Assembly: GCF_000193205.1 (NCBI RefSeq)
Contig: NC_015278.1
Coordinates: 372,001-436,000 of the forward strand
Reading direction: 5' to 3'
Length of the DNA stretch: 64,000 bases
From: Aerococcus sp. Group 1
Lineage (GTDB): Bacteria > Bacillota > Bacilli > Lactobacillales > Aerococcaceae
The notes beneath the pieces were generated by a model that made no database searches, had not been told where the DNA came from, and saw only the letters and a list, made by a program, of their open reading frames with translations. The translations under genes were made by a program, and so were the position numbers. Shown piece by piece: positions 32,217 through 41,679 of the stretch; the first letter of the stretch is position 1, and every line of letters begins with the position of its first letter.

Positions 32217-33095
32217 ATGTTTAAAAAAATTGCCCTCGCTCTCTTAGCTGCCCTTGGCTTACTCTTAACCTTTGGCAGTGAAGATTCCTATAAAAGTAGC
32301 CTCTTTTCAGGCGGCGGAGCTGGCGGAGAAACCGTCACTTTAGCCTATGTGAACTGGGACAGTGAAGTCGCTTCGACGCAAGTGATTGCTGAAGTTTTAC
32401 GTCAAGAAGGCTTTAACGTTGAGCAAGTTCCTTTGGATAACGCTATTATGTGGTCTTCAGTAGCCAGTGGCGAATCAGATGCCATGGTATCTGCCTGGTT
32501 ACCGATCACCCACGCGGAGCAAATTGAACAGTATGGTGACCAAATTGTTCATGCTGGGGTCAGTCTGGAAGGCGCCCGTACGGGGCTAGTGGTGCCGACT
32601 TATATGGACCAAGTCAATTCCATTGAAGACTTGAGTTCAGAAGCCGGCCAAACCATCACCGGGATTGAACCTGGTGCCGGCATTATGGCCTCCACTGAAA
32701 AAGCACTCCAAGAGTACCCTAATTTAGGATCTTGGAACTTAGCTTCTTCTTCCTCAGGGGCCATGGCCACTTCTCTAGGCCAAGCCTACAATAACCAAGA
32801 AGAGATTGTGGTAACGGGCTGGAACCCTCACTGGAAATTTGCTAAGTATGACTTGAAATACTTGGAAGATCCGAAAGGGGTTTACGGAGAAGGAGAAACC
32901 ATTAACACCTATACCCGCCAAGGCTTCCAAGAAGACAATCCTAGAGCTTATCAAATCCTAGCCAACTTCCATTGGACCCTAGAAGACATGGAATCCGTGA
33001 TGTTAGATATTTCTAATGGGACGGATCCTAGTCAAGCCGCTCAAAAATGGATTGAAGCCAACCCAGACAAGGTCAGTGAATGGACAGCGGAATAG
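32217..33095 (+). CDS. opuAC: Glycine betaine/proline ABC transporter, substrate-binding protein without a lipobox
   Basis: 292 residues. The mature part has the OpuAC/ProX features: VNWDSEVASTQVIAEVLRQEG, then a Trp in SAWLPITHAEQ and WNPHWKF, giving the tryptophan cage that holds the trimethylammonium group. The N-terminus MFKKIALALLAALGLLLTFG is a hydrophobic signal or anchor, but no cysteine follows it, so the usual lipoprotein attachment is missing and the helix probably stays as an uncleaved membrane anchor or the protein is released. A Gly-rich linker follows. AAAGGAGGATG precedes the ATG. Last gene of the operon. Confidence 0.9.
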   Translation: MFKKIALALLAALGLLLTFGSEDSYKSSLFSGGGAGGETVTLAYVNWDSEVASTQVIAEVLRQEGFNVEQVPLDNAIMWSSVASGESDAMVSAWLPITHAEQIEQYGDQIVHAGVSLEGARTGLVVPTYMDQVNSIEDLSSEAGQTITGIEPGAGIMASTEKALQEYPNLGSWNLASSSSGAMATSLGQAYNNQEEIVVTGWNPHWKFAKYDLKYLEDPKGVYGEGETINTYTRQGFQEDNPRAYQILANFHWTLEDMESVMLDISNGTDPSQAAQKWIEANPDKVSEWTAE

Positions 33096-33139
33096 CCCGT
33101 TCGCTGACAAAAGCAAGAAAATAAAAAACATGAATTCAC

Positions 33140-33175
33140 AAGCAAGCTTTTTTAAAAAAGAAAGCTTGCTTTTTT
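33140..33175 (+). terminator. Intrinsic terminator after the opuA-like operon
   Basis: AAGCAAGCTTT / AAAGCTTGCTT stem, A/T-rich loop, followed by a six-T run. Confidence 0.9.
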
Positions 33176-33270
33176 GTTTGTTGTCATAGTATAATGAATC
33201 TGTGAAATAAATCACTAACTTTGGGCACTAACAAAGGAAAAAGCAATTATTAAGAAAGGGAGTTATTCGA

Positions 33271-33714
33271 ATGACAAAAGCAATGAAGTCCTTAGAGTTT
33301 CATTTTCATAATGGTGGGGTATGGGAAATCCCTATGGAACATGTAGGAGATATCTGGATTGGCCGGATTACCACTTCTTATGGTCGCATTAACGGCCAAG
33401 GGGATATCGTAGAAATCCACCCATGTAAGACCTTCAAGATTGAAATCCTTCCTGATGCGGACGTTTTCCAATCCAATAGTATCGTCCAAGGAGGCTTGAT
33501 GGGTGGTATGTTTGAAAACGTGGTCAATAACAATGACCTGGAATACCTCACCATTCATTGGTCAAGTGGCCGGGAATCAGAAATCTACTTCCCATTTAAG
33601 GCCTCCACTACCGATAAGGTCGACAATGTTTACATGAGCTCAAAAGTGAAGGACAATGGTAATCTCTGTATTGTAATTAATCGTGAAGCCACTGTTGATG
33701 ACATCTTTGAATAA
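33271..33714 (+). CDS. Conserved-looking soluble protein of unknown function
   Basis: 147 residues, MTKAMKSLEFHFHNGGVWEI at the start. It is rich in beta-prone segments (WIGRITTSYGR, LEYLTIHWSSG, SEIYFPF) and has no signal peptide or membrane segment. I recognise no family. AAAGGGAG lies upstream of ATG 33271 and a terminator follows, so it is monocistronic. The reading frame is well supported by ribosome binding site, codon use and position. Confidence 0.75.
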   Translation: MTKAMKSLEFHFHNGGVWEIPMEHVGDIWIGRITTSYGRINGQGDIVEIHPCKTFKIEILPDADVFQSNSIVQGGLMGGMFENVVNNNDLEYLTIHWSSGRESEIYFPFKASTTDKVDNVYMSSKVKDNGNLCIVINREATVDDIFE

Positions 33715-33738
33715 ACGAATGAAATAGCCTTCATTCGA

Positions 33739-33775
33739 TGAGAAGTTGGGACTGAACGTTCTGACTTCTTTTTTC
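33739..33775 (+). terminator. Probable intrinsic terminator
   Basis: GAAGT / ACTTC stem with weaker inner pairing, followed by six Ts. Confidence 0.6.
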
Positions 33776-33840
33776 ATATTTTAAGAAAGTTTAACTTATG
33801 CTATCATAGGTTGCATAAAAATTAAGGAGGTTTACTGCTT

Positions 33841-34104
33841 ATGAATGCGGTAATTACTGTTGTAGGTATTGATCAAGTTGGGATTTTGGCTAAGGTAAGT
33901 ACGGCCTGTGCTGACAACCAGGTGAATATTGTGGATGTCGCTCAAACGGTAATGGATAATTATTTCACCATGACCATGCTGGTGACAGTCGATGAAGACC
34001 AAGTGGCCTTCGATGACTTCCAAGAAACGGTAGAAAATTTAATACCAGGCATGCAGATTACGGTCATGCACGAAGATATCTTTAAGGCCATGCATCGTTT
34101 ATAG
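33841..34104 (+). CDS. ACT-domain protein (UPF0237)
   Basis: 87 residues consisting of one ACT domain: [28 protein letters not shown] at the start is the typical glycine-containing turn of amino-acid-binding ACT repeats. Members of this family lie next to UPF0210 proteins in streptococci and other Firmicutes, as here (11 bases apart). It probably senses a small ligand and acts on its neighbour; the ligand is unknown. AAGGAGG precedes the ATG. Confidence 0.9.
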   Translation: MNAVITVVGIDQVGILAKVSTACADNQVNIVDVAQTVMDNYFTMTMLVTVDEDQVAFDDFQETVENLIPGMQITVMHEDIFKAMHRL

Positions 34105-34115
34105 GAGGCAGACTC

Positions 34116-35474
34116 GTGATAGAAATTAATGATATTCTAGAAACCGTCAATATGATTGCCAAGGACCACCTCGATGTCCGTACCATCACCATGGGGATCT
34201 CCTTACTCGATTGTTGTGACACCGATATCGAGCAGTCCTGTGAGAAAATCAAACAAAAAATCAGCCAAAGAGCCAAAGATCTGGTTCCTGTGGCTGATCA
34301 GTTGAGTCGGCAATTAGGGATACCGATTATTAATAAGCGCCTCTCGGTGACTCCGATTGCTCATCTGGTGGCTGTTTCTGGTGGGGACCCCGTGCGTTAC
34401 GCTAAATGCTTAGACCAAGTGACTAAGGATATCGGTATTGACTTAGTCGGGGGCTACTCCGCTTTAGTACAGAAAGGCTTTGCGGCGGGAGACCGGGCCT
34501 TGATTGAATCCATCCCCCAAGCCTTAAGCGAAACCGATAATGTCTGTTCTTCGGTTAATATCGGTTCTACCCGGTCAGGGATTAACTTAGATGCTGTGGC
34601 TTTAATGGGGGAAACCATCCGCCAAGCTGCTGAAGTCACCCAAGACCGGCAATGTGTTGGGGCTACCAAGTTGGTTGTTTTCTGCAATGCGGTAGAGGAT
34701 AATCCTTTTATGGCGGGGGCTTTCCACGGTAGTGGGGAAGCGGATTGTGAGATTAATGTGGGAGTTTCTGGGCCTGGGGTTGTCCGTCAAGCCTTGGAAC
34801 GTCTGCCTAAAGATGCGCCGATTAACCAAGTGGCTGAAACCATCAAAAAGACCGCCTTCAAAGTGACCCGGATGGGGCAGTTGATCGGTAGCCAAGCCTC
34901 AAAATCTCTGGGCGTTCCGTTTGGAATTGTCGATATTTCTCTAGCCCCTACCCCTGCGGTGGGTGACTCGGTAGCTCGGATCTTAGAAAGTATGGGACTT
35001 GAAACTGTGGGTGGTCACGGAACCGTAGCGACCCTGGCCCTCTTGAATGATGCAGTCAAGAAGGGTGGCTTAATGGCAGCTGAACGGGTCGGGGGGCTCT
35101 CAGGGGCCTTTATCCCAGTTTCTGAAGACGAAGGCATGATTGCGGGCGCCCAAGCTGGGGTCTTAGACTTACAAACCTTGACGGCCATGACTGCGGTCTG
35201 CTCGGTGGGGCTGGATATGATTGCCGTGCCTGGTGAAACCACAGCTGAAGTCTTAGCGGCCATTATCGCTGATGAAGCCGCCATTGGGATGATTAATGGG
35301 AAGACCACGGCAGTGCGTTTAATCCCTGCCATTGGTTACCAAGCCGGGGACTGCTTGGAATTTGGGGGTCTCTTTGGTTCAGCGCCAATCATGCCGCTGA
35401 AGACCTCTTCACCGGAAGTCTTTATCCGTCGCGGAGGACACATCCCTGCGCCAATTCAAGGTTTGAAAAATTAA
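34116..35474 (+). CDS. UPF0210 (PFL/DUF711) family protein
   Basis: 452 residues starting at GTG 34116, preceded by AGGAGGC. Recognisable UPF0210 features are [11 protein letters not shown] near residue 25, [10 protein letters not shown] near residue 78, [23 protein letters not shown] near residue 205, [18 protein letters not shown] near residue 270 and [12 protein letters not shown] near residue 367. The structure of the family resembles glycyl-radical folds but no Gly-radical loop or activating enzyme is present; the biochemical function is unknown. Always paired with the upstream ACT protein in this group of bacteria. Confidence 0.9.
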   Translation: MIEINDILETVNMIAKDHLDVRTITMGISLLDCCDTDIEQSCEKIKQKISQRAKDLVPVADQLSRQLGIPIINKRLSVTPIAHLVAVSGGDPVRYAKCLDQVTKDIGIDLVGGYSALVQKGFAAGDRALIESIPQALSETDNVCSSVNIGSTRSGINLDAVALMGETIRQAAEVTQDRQCVGATKLVVFCNAVEDNPFMAGAFHGSGEADCEINVGVSGPGVVRQALERLPKDAPINQVAETIKKTAFKVTRMGQLIGSQASKSLGVPFGIVDISLAPTPAVGDSVARILESMGLETVGGHGTVATLALLNDAVKKGGLMAAERVGGLSGAFIPVSEDEGMIAGAQAGVLDLQTLTAMTAVCSVGLDMIAVPGETTAEVLAAIIADEAAIGMINGKTTAVRLIPAIGYQAGDCLEFGGLFGSAPIMPLKTSSPEVFIRRGGHIPAPIQGLKN

Positions 35475-35496
35475 GCAGTAAAAGATCAATGAAATA

Positions 35497-35531
35497 AAAA
35501 GGTTAGGTTCTTGCCCTAGCCTTTTCTTTTT
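35497..35531 (+). terminator. Intrinsic terminator after the UPF0210 gene
   Basis: AAGG.TAGG / CCTA.CCTT stem followed by a T-rich tract. Confidence 0.75.
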
Positions 35532-35589
35532 GAAGGTAAAAAATTTCTTCCAAGGAATCTCCCTCCCTAATCCTTCCTCACATCCTTAC

Positions 35590-35756
35590 TCAAACCTGCT
35601 CCAGGTGTAAGGCAAGCGTCCACTTCACTAAAGCGTAAGAAATTCTTTTCAAGAATTTTTACGTTTTAGCTCCACTTGCTATAGCTGTTCGAAGCGGAGC
35701 GAGTTACAGATATAGTATGCGTAGCGGTCTTGCCTTTTTGTGCACCTGTCGCACTC
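35590..35756 (-). repeat. Element A copy 5 (with internal module)
   Basis: 167-bp copy in minus orientation. Read on the minus strand the arms are AGGTGC..AAGGCAAG and CTTGCCTTACACCT. The left half carries an extra ~48-bp hairpin module (35678-35725, with GCTATAG.CTGT / ACAG.ATATAG), absent from most copies. Tip AATTCTT / AAGAATT. The rest of the 35475-35907 gap holds the terminator and an AT-rich stretch before the next gene. Confidence 0.88.
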
Positions 35757-35907
35757 TAGTCTTTTTTACCTTATCTTTACAAAGTTCATTTTAACTTTAC
35801 TTCAAATTTACCCTGCTTTAATAAAGGCTGGTTAGAATAAGGATGGTATGAATAGGGTGACCAGTTTTAATGACTAAAACAGGAAGATAAGGAGATGCCA
35901 AACACAA

Positions 35908-36642
35908 ATGAAATTATATGCCCACCGTGGCTATAGCGCCCGCTATCCGGAAAATACGATGCTGTCCTTTATTAAGGCTTATGAAGCTGGGGCGGATAGG
36001 ATTGAGTGTGATGTCCAATTGACCCTGGATGGCCAGGTGGTGATTTGCCACGATGAGCGTTTAGACCGGACCGCTAATGCCAGGGGTTGGCTACGGGACT
36101 ATAACTATGCGGACTTACGTGGACTCCGCTTTGACCGCCTCCACCCTCAGAACTTTAACCTTGACCTAGTTCGTATTCCTCACTTAAGTGAGCTATTAGC
36201 CTGGGCTGAACCCTTGGACTTGACCTTGAATATTGAACTCAAGACTGGCTTCTTTCCTTATCCCGGCTTAGTTGAAGCGGTGATTGACTTGGTCGAAGAC
36301 TACCAGATGCAGGACCGGGTGATTATCTCTTCTTTTAACCACCAGAGTATTCTTAAGGTCAAGGCCCTAGCCCCTCATTTGGCTTGTGCCTTCTTACAGG
36401 AAGACTATCTGGAAAATCCAGGGACCTATTGCGCTGCTAGGGGGGTGGGCTACTACCACCCTGACTATAAGTTGCTTGACCCAACTACGGTGAACAACTT
36501 GCATGACCACGGAGTTAAGATTAATGCATGGACGGTCGATGATCGTAAGGTCTACCGAAAATTTAAGGACTGGGACCTGGCTGGTGTGATTACCAATGAT
36601 AGTCACTACTTAGAAAGTGCTCCCGTTTTGACCAGTTATTAA
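35908..36642 (+). CDS. Glycerophosphodiester phosphodiesterase
   Basis: 244 residues of the GDPD family (UgpQ type). The catalytic HRGYS...PENT motif is at residues 5-17, the metal-binding IECDVQLTLDGQVVICHD at about 33-50, and LNIELKTG near residue 110; the C-terminal INAWTVDD segment completes the barrel. No signal peptide, so it acts in the cytoplasm, hydrolysing glycerophosphodiesters to glycerol-3-phosphate and the alcohol. Own transcription unit: a weak GGAGATG site before the ATG and a strong terminator behind. An element A copy ends about 150 bases upstream. Confidence 0.92.
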   Translation: MKLYAHRGYSARYPENTMLSFIKAYEAGADRIECDVQLTLDGQVVICHDERLDRTANARGWLRDYNYADLRGLRFDRLHPQNFNLDLVRIPHLSELLAWAEPLDLTLNIELKTGFFPYPGLVEAVIDLVEDYQMQDRVIISSFNHQSILKVKALAPHLACAFLQEDYLENPGTYCAARGVGYYHPDYKLLDPTTVNNLHDHGVKINAWTVDDRKVYRKFKDWDLAGVITNDSHYLESAPVLTSY

Positions 36643-36661
36643 CAGACTTTATGGAAAAGTA

Positions 36662-36702
36662 AAAACCAGCAGGAGTTCACTACATCCTGCTGGTTTTATT
36701 TT
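36662..36702. terminator. Bidirectional terminator between the phosphodiesterase gene and msrA
   Basis: Perfect 13-bp stem AAAACCAGCAGGA / TCCTGCTGGTTTT; Ts on the plus strand and As upstream allow use from both convergent genes. Confidence 0.88.
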
Positions 36703-36717
36703 GCGCTTGTCGCACTC
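36703..36717 (-). repeat. Element A left-end fragment
   Basis: GCGCTTGTCGCACTC, the complement of a left end (GAGTGCGACAAGCGC), head-to-tail with copy 6. Confidence 0.7.
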
Positions 36718-36720
36718 TTT

Positions 36721-36887
36721 TCAAATGTGCTCCGGGTGCAGATCGATCTCCACTTCACTAAAGTGCAAGAAATTCTCTTCAAAAATTTTTGCTCTTTAGC
36801 TCCAGTTGCTATAGCTGTTCGAAGCGTCAGCGAGTTACAGATATAGTATGCGTAGCTCTATCGATCTTTGGTGCACCCGTCGCACTC
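36721..36887 (-). repeat. Element A copy 6 (with internal module)
   Basis: 167-bp minus-orientation copy whose left end lies two bases beyond the msrA stop codon. Arms on the minus strand: GGGTGC..AGATCGAT and ATCGATCTGCACCC, again unlike other copies but complementary. Carries the same ~49-bp module (36808-36856) as copy 5. Confidence 0.88.
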
Positions 36888-36889
36888 TT

Positions 36890-37411
36890 TTATTCCCATT
36901 TGTCCTGGATGAATTGGTGGCGGGCGATGGCGCTTTCGTCGGCTTGGTATTTATCGGGACTCTTCTTATAGAAGTCTTGGTGGTAGTCTTCTGCTGGGTA
37001 GAAGGGGCCGGCGGGGGTGATTTGGGTGACGATGGGGTCATCGAACCTCCCGCTAGCGGCTAGGGCTGCTTTGGAAGCTTCAGCGGCTTGGCGTTGGTCT
37101 TCAGATAGGTAGAAGATCTCGGGACGGTATGATGAACCCCGGTCTTCAAACTGGCCCATGGCGTCGGTAGGGTCGGTTTGTTGCCAGTAAATCTCTAGTA
37201 ATTCTTCGTAGGTGATGATGGCGTTATCGAAGCTGATTTCGACCGCTTCCGTGTGGCCGGTTTTGCCACTTTTGACTTCTTGGTAGCTGGGGTTAGCGAT
37301 GTGTCCTCCTGTATAACCAGAAACGACCGCTTCAATGCCTGGCAATTGGTCGAAGGGTTGGACCATGCACCAGAAACAGCCTCCCGCAAAGATTGCACGT
37401 TCTATAGCCAT
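36890..37411 (-). CDS. msrA: Peptide-methionine (S)-S-oxide reductase MsrA
   Basis: 173 residues from the ATG at 37411, preceded on the minus strand by GAGGAAGGATG; an upstream in-frame extension of 14 residues lacks support. The catalytic GCFWC motif is at residues 10-14, followed by VVSGYTGG near residue 29, TGHTEAVEI near residue 51, [21 protein letters not shown] near residue 80 and a C-terminal AEDYHQDFY. It reduces methionine-S-sulfoxide with thioredoxin, repairing oxidised proteins. Only this A-type enzyme is seen; no MsrB is fused or adjacent. Confidence 0.95.
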   Translation of the reverse strand: MAIERAIFAGGCFWCMVQPFDQLPGIEAVVSGYTGGHIANPSYQEVKSGKTGHTEAVEISFDNAIITYEELLEIYWQQTDPTDAMGQFEDRGSSYRPEIFYLSEDQRQAAEASKAALAASGRFDDPIVTQITPAGPFYPAEDYHQDFYKKSPDKYQADESAIARHQFIQDKWE

Positions 37412-37503
37412 AATAACATCCTTCCTCTTTTCTATTTTGAAACTATTATACAAAAGGTCTGGCTAAGAAGCCATTAAAGAATCATCCTTTAAGAAAAAAC
37501 TTC

Positions 37504-37532
37504 TTGACAAAGAATTAAATAGCTAGTATCAT
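37504..37532 (+). promoter_or_regulatory. Promoter of rpoB-rpoC
   Basis: Consensus TTGACA (37504-37509), 17-base spacer, TATCAT (37527-37532), about 225 bases before rpoB. Confidence 0.8.
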
Positions 37533-37599
37533 AAATAATGATTGATTATTAAATAGAAGAAGTGTACGAAATATTGTCCGTAGGCTTTGATGGGATAAA

Positions 37600-37642
37600 A
37601 CAAAAGAAGTAGGCGTGGCCTTGAGTCTTTTGTCTTTTTTTT
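37600..37642 (+). terminator. Terminator/attenuator in the rpoB leader
   Basis: ACAAAAGA / TCTTTTGT stem followed by CTTTTTTTT, about 60 bases downstream of the predicted start and 110 bases before rpoB. Its place inside the leader suggests attenuation of rpoBC. Confidence 0.7.
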
Positions 37643-37754
37643 GCCCAAAAACGGGTAAGAAGAAGCGGTTTTATCTAATTTTAATCATTTCTTAATAGTT
37701 TCTTAATAATTGCAGGCTAAAAGATTTACTTTTTGGAGAGGTGGCTACTCATTC

Positions 37755-40700
37755 ATGGCAGGACATAATGTTGAATACGGCAAACACCGCGTACGGCGTT
37801 CTTACTCGCGCATCAATGAAGTGCTCGAGTTGCCAAACTTGATTGAGATTCAAACCGAATCTTATCGTTGGTTATTGGATAAGGGGATTCGGGAAATGTT
37901 TAGTGATATTTCACCGATTGAAGACCACGGAGGCAAATTAGCCTTAGAGTTCGTGGACTATTCCTTCCAAGAACCTAAATATGATATGTCTGAATCGCGT
38001 CAACAAGACACTAACTATGCGGCGCCAATGTATGTTAAATTGCGTTTAATCAATAGCGAAACCGGTGAAATTAAGGACCAAGAAGTTTTCTTTGGGGACT
38101 TCCCATTGATGACTGATAGCGGGACCTTCATTATTAACGGCTCTGAACGGGTTATTGTTTCGCAATTGGTCCGTTCCCCAGGGGTTTACTACAATGATAA
38201 AGTAGACAAAAACGGGAAACTTTCTTATGGAGCTACCGTGATTCCTAACCGGGGTGCCTGGTTAGAAATGGAAACCGATGCTAAAGACATTTCCTATGTA
38301 CGGATTGACCGGACCCGTAAGCTACAAATGACTGTGTTAATGCGGGCTCTAGGTTTTGGGTCTGATGACCAAATCCGTGAACTCTTTGGTGACAGTGAAA
38401 CCCTGAGTTTAACCTTAGAAAAAGATGTCCACAAAAACCCATCGGACTCCCGGACTGAAGAAGCCTTAAAAGATATTTATGAGCGCCTCCGTCCTGGTGA
38501 ACCAAAAACCGCTGAATCCTCCCGTAACTTATTAAATACGCGTTTCTTCGACCCACGTCGTTATGACTTGGCTGCTGTCGGACGCTACAAGATTAATAAG
38601 AAATTAGACTTGAAATCCCGTCTCTATAAGCAAACCCTGGCAGAAAACTTGGTTGATAATGAGACTGGTGAAATTGTCCTGGAAGCAGGGACCGTCTTCA
38701 CCCGTGAAGTCTTAGATGACATTAGTGACAAGTTAGATAATGGCCTCGGTTTAGTGACCGTTTATCCAAATGATGATGCAGTGATCACTGATCCTGTTGA
38801 TATCCAATTAATTAAGATTGTGGCACCTAAGGACCCAGAACGTGTGGTTCATGTGATCGGTAACGCTATGCAAAATTCCGACTACAAGTCATTAACCGTT
38901 GCTGACGTCTTAACCGCCATGAACTATTTCTTGAACCTCTATGAAGGCTTAGGGACTACCGACGATATCGACCACTTAGGTAACCGTCGGATTCGTTCTG
39001 TGGGTGAATTGTTACAAAACCAACTCCGGATCGGTTTAAGCCGGATGGAACGGGTGGTAAGAGAGAGAATGTCGATCCAAGACATCGATACGGTTACCCC
39101 CCAACAATTGATCAATATCCGTCCAGTTGTGGCATCAATTCGTGAATTCTTTGGGTCCTCCCAATTGTCCCAATTCATGGACCAAAACAACCCACTTTCT
39201 GAGTTGACGCACAAACGTCGTCTCTCAGCCTTGGGGCCTGGTGGTTTGACTCGGGACCGTGCCGGTTACGAAGTGCGTGACGTTCACTACTCTCACTATG
39301 GTCGGATGTGTCCAATTGAAACCCCTGAAGGACCTAACATTGGGCTGATCAACTCCTTGGCGACTTATGCTAAGATTAATGACTTTGGTTTCATTGAAAC
39401 CCCATACCGTCGGGTAGACTGGAATACCCACAAGGTTACCGATAAGATTGACTACCTAACGGCGGATGAAGAAGACCGTTTTGTTATCGCTCAAGGGAAC
39501 ACGCCTTTAAATGAAGATGGTTCTTTTGCCACCGATACCATTATGGCGCGTAAGATTGAAGAAAATATTGAAGTCTCTCCTGAAGAAGTCGACTACATGG
39601 ACGTTTCCCCTAAACAGGTGGTTTCTGTCGCAACAGCATGTATTCCTTTCTTGGAAAACGACGACTCCAACCGGGCCTTGATGGGGGCCAACATGCAACG
39701 GCAAGCGGTGCCGCTCTTAAACCCTCATGCCCCTTTAGTAGGGACCGGGATGGAATATAAGGCTGCCCATGACTCTGGGGCTGCAGTGACCTGTAAGCGG
39801 GCCGGTGTGGTGGACTATGTCGACGCGCGTGAAATTCGCGTTCGGACTGAAGAAGGCGCCTTAGATAAGTATGAATTAGTGAAATTCTACCGGTCTAACG
39901 CCAGCTCCTGCTATAACCAAACGCCATTGGTACGTAAAGGTGACCAAGTTGATAAGGACGAAATTCTCGCCAACGGACCTTCTATGGAAGGTGGGGAATT
40001 AGCCCTCGGGCAAAACCCAATCATCGCCTTCATGACCTGGGATGGTTATAACTATGAAGATGCGGTTGTTCTTTCCGAGCGTTTGGTGAAAGAAGACGTC
40101 TATACTTCAATCCATATTGATGAATTGGAATCAGAAGCCCGTGACACCAAATTAGGGCCAGAAGAAATCACCCGGGAAATTCCTAACGTGGGTGAAGATG
40201 CCCTCCGTAACCTCGATGAAAACGGGATTATTCGTATCGGTGCTGAAGTCACTGATGGCGACATCTTAGTGGGTAAGGTAACCCCTAAAGGTGTGACTGA
40301 ACTCAGTCCTGAAGAACACCTACTCCATGCCATCTTTGGTGAAAAAGCCCGCGAAGTTCGTGATACTTCCTTACGGGTACCTCATGGTGGTGGCGGAATC
40401 GTTAATGACGTCAAAGTCTTCCACCGGGAAAATGGGGACGAACTCAAACCTGGTGTTTCCATGATGGTTCGGGTTTACATTATCCAAAAACGTAAGATCC
40501 AAGTTGGGGATAAAATGGCTGGTCGTCACGGTAACAAGGGGGTTGTCTCCATTGTGTTACCAGAAGAAGACATGCCTTACTTACCAGATGGGACCCCAGT
40601 CGATATCTGCTTGAACCCATTAGGGGTGCCTTCCCGGATGAACATTGGACAGGTGTTAGAACTTCACTTAGGGATGGCTGCCCGGAACTTAGGTATCCAC

Positions 40701-41357
40701 GTGGCAACACCTGTATTTGATGGGGCCCAAGATGAAGATATTTGGGAAACCGTTAAAGAAGCCGGCATGGCTGAAGATGCTAAGACCGTGCTTTACGACG
40801 GTCGGACCGGTGAACCTTTTGATAACCGCGTTTCTGTAGGGGTGATGTACTACTTGAAACTCTCCCACATGGTCGATGACAAGCTCCATGCCCGTTCTAT
40901 TGGACCTTACTCCCTAGTTACCCAACAACCACTAGGTGGTAAAGCACAGTTTGGGGGACAACGTTTCGGGGAAATGGAAGTTTGGGCACTGGAAGCTTAC
41001 GGTGCTGCTTACACCCTACAAGAAATCCTTACCTATAAATCAGACGACGTGGTTGGCCGGGTTCAAACCTACGAAGCTATCGTAAAAGGTGACCCAATTC
41101 CTAAACCAAGTGTACCGGAATCCTTCCGCGTGCTCGTCAAAGAGTTACAATCCCTAGGTTTAGACATCCAAGTCCTCGATGAAAGTGACAAGGAACTTGA
41201 CTTACGTGATGAAGACCCAGTCCAAGTCACCCGTCGTGATTACAAAGAAAACCAAGAACAAGAACAAGAAGATGAAGACAAGGATAAGAACCAAGAAGAA
41301 AAACAAAGCGAAGGCAATGACGAAGAAATCATCGCCAAAAAACAAGCAAATGAATAG
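37755..41357 (+). CDS. rpoB: DNA-directed RNA polymerase subunit beta
   Basis: 1200 residues from ATG 37755 ([20 protein letters not shown]), with GAGAGGTGG upstream; the frame extends back to 37710 without a better start. All conserved blocks are present: fork and rifampicin region ([30 protein letters not shown], residues about 470-500, with wild-type residues at the usual resistance positions), [17 protein letters not shown], the [18 protein letters not shown] segment, [10 protein letters not shown] and the C-terminal [23 protein letters not shown]. The C-terminal end is an extended Glu/Asp/Lys/Gln-rich tail of about 50 residues. Its TAG stop is the first part of an element A copy. Confidence 0.98.
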   Translation: MAGHNVEYGKHRVRRSYSRINEVLELPNLIEIQTESYRWLLDKGIREMFSDISPIEDHGGKLALEFVDYSFQEPKYDMSESRQQDTNYAAPMYVKLRLINSETGEIKDQEVFFGDFPLMTDSGTFIINGSERVIVSQLVRSPGVYYNDKVDKNGKLSYGATVIPNRGAWLEMETDAKDISYVRIDRTRKLQMTVLMRALGFGSDDQIRELFGDSETLSLTLEKDVHKNPSDSRTEEALKDIYERLRPGEPKTAESSRNLLNTRFFDPRRYDLAAVGRYKINKKLDLKSRLYKQTLAENLVDNETGEIVLEAGTVFTREVLDDISDKLDNGLGLVTVYPNDDAVITDPVDIQLIKIVAPKDPERVVHVIGNAMQNSDYKSLTVADVLTAMNYFLNLYEGLGTTDDIDHLGNRRIRSVGELLQNQLRIGLSRMERVVRERMSIQDIDTVTPQQLINIRPVVASIREFFGSSQLSQFMDQNNPLSELTHKRRLSALGPGGLTRDRAGYEVRDVHYSHYGRMCPIETPEGPNIGLINSLATYAKINDFGFIETPYRRVDWNTHKVTDKIDYLTADEEDRFVIAQGNTPLNEDGSFATDTIMARKIEENIEVSPEEVDYMDVSPKQVVSVATACIPFLENDDSNRALMGANMQRQAVPLLNPHAPLVGTGMEYKAAHDSGAAVTCKRAGVVDYVDAREIRVRTEEGALDKYELVKFYRSNASSCYNQTPLVRKGDQVDKDEILANGPSMEGGELALGQNPIIAFMTWDGYNYEDAVVLSERLVKEDVYTSIHIDELESEARDTKLGPEEITREIPNVGEDALRNLDENGIIRIGAEVTDGDILVGKVTPKGVTELSPEEHLLHAIFGEKAREVRDTSLRVPHGGGGIVNDVKVFHRENGDELKPGVSMMVRVYIIQKRKIQVGDKMAGRHGNKGVVSIVLPEEDMPYLPDGTPVDICLNPLGVPSRMNIGQVLELHLGMAARNLGIHVATPVFDGAQDEDIWETVKEAGMAEDAKTVLYDGRTGEPFDNRVSVGVMYYLKLSHMVDDKLHARSIGPYSLVTQQPLGGKAQFGGQRFGEMEVWALEAYGAAYTLQEILTYKSDDVVGRVQTYEAIVKGDPIPKPSVPESFRVLVKELQSLGLDIQVLDESDKELDLRDEDPVQVTRRDYKENQEQEQEDEDKDKNQEEKQSEGNDEEIIAKKQANE

Positions 41358-41472
41358 AGTGTGACAAGCGCAAAAAGAGGGGAGACCATTGGAAGAAGTT
41401 TGCAGTAAATCCTCAAAGAGGATTTGCAAGGACTTCTGAAATGGAGCTCACCTCGCGCTTGGAGCAGGTTTG
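41357..41472 (+). repeat. Element A copy 7
   Basis: 116-bp copy whose first G is the last base of the rpoB stop codon. Arms AAGCGC..GAGGGGAG / CTCACCTCGCGCTT; tip AAATCCTC-AAA-GAGGATTT. Located between rpoB and rpoC, so it is presumably transcribed with them. Confidence 0.93.
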
Positions 41473-41476
41473 AATA

Positions 41477-41592
41477 GAGTGTGACAAGCGCAAAAAGAGG
41501 GGAGACCATTGGAAGAAGTTTGCAGTAAATCCTCAAAGAGGATTTAGAAGGACTTCTGAAATGGAGCTCACCTCGCGCTTGGAACAGGTTTG
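41477..41592 (+). repeat. Element A copy 8
   Basis: Nearly identical head-to-tail duplicate of copy 7 (period 120 bases); differs at only a few bases (for example TTTAGAAGG for TTTGCAAGG, and GGAACAGG for GGAGCAGG). Confidence 0.93.
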
Positions 41593-41596
41593 AATA

Positions 41597-41618
41597 GAGT
41601 GTGACAGTCACAGCAAAG
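41597..41618 (+). repeat. Element A left-end fragment
   Basis: GAGTGTGACAGTCACAGCAAAG, third in the array; its arm (AGTCAC) is of the copy 3 type, not the copy 7/8 type. Confidence 0.75.
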
Positions 41619-41679
41619 TATAATGTCAATTTGCTCTAGCTCTTAGCAGTTTCAGTGATTAATGAGGGAGGTTGACCTC

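Noticed and set aside
41240..41629. 129-codon minus-strand open frame across the rpoB-rpoC gap, with a repeated peptide
   Set aside because: It is produced by the two element A copies (period 120 bases, a multiple of three) and runs into antisense rpoB. The same peptide pieces appear wherever element A occurs (12054-12311, 23770-23973). No ribosome binding site.
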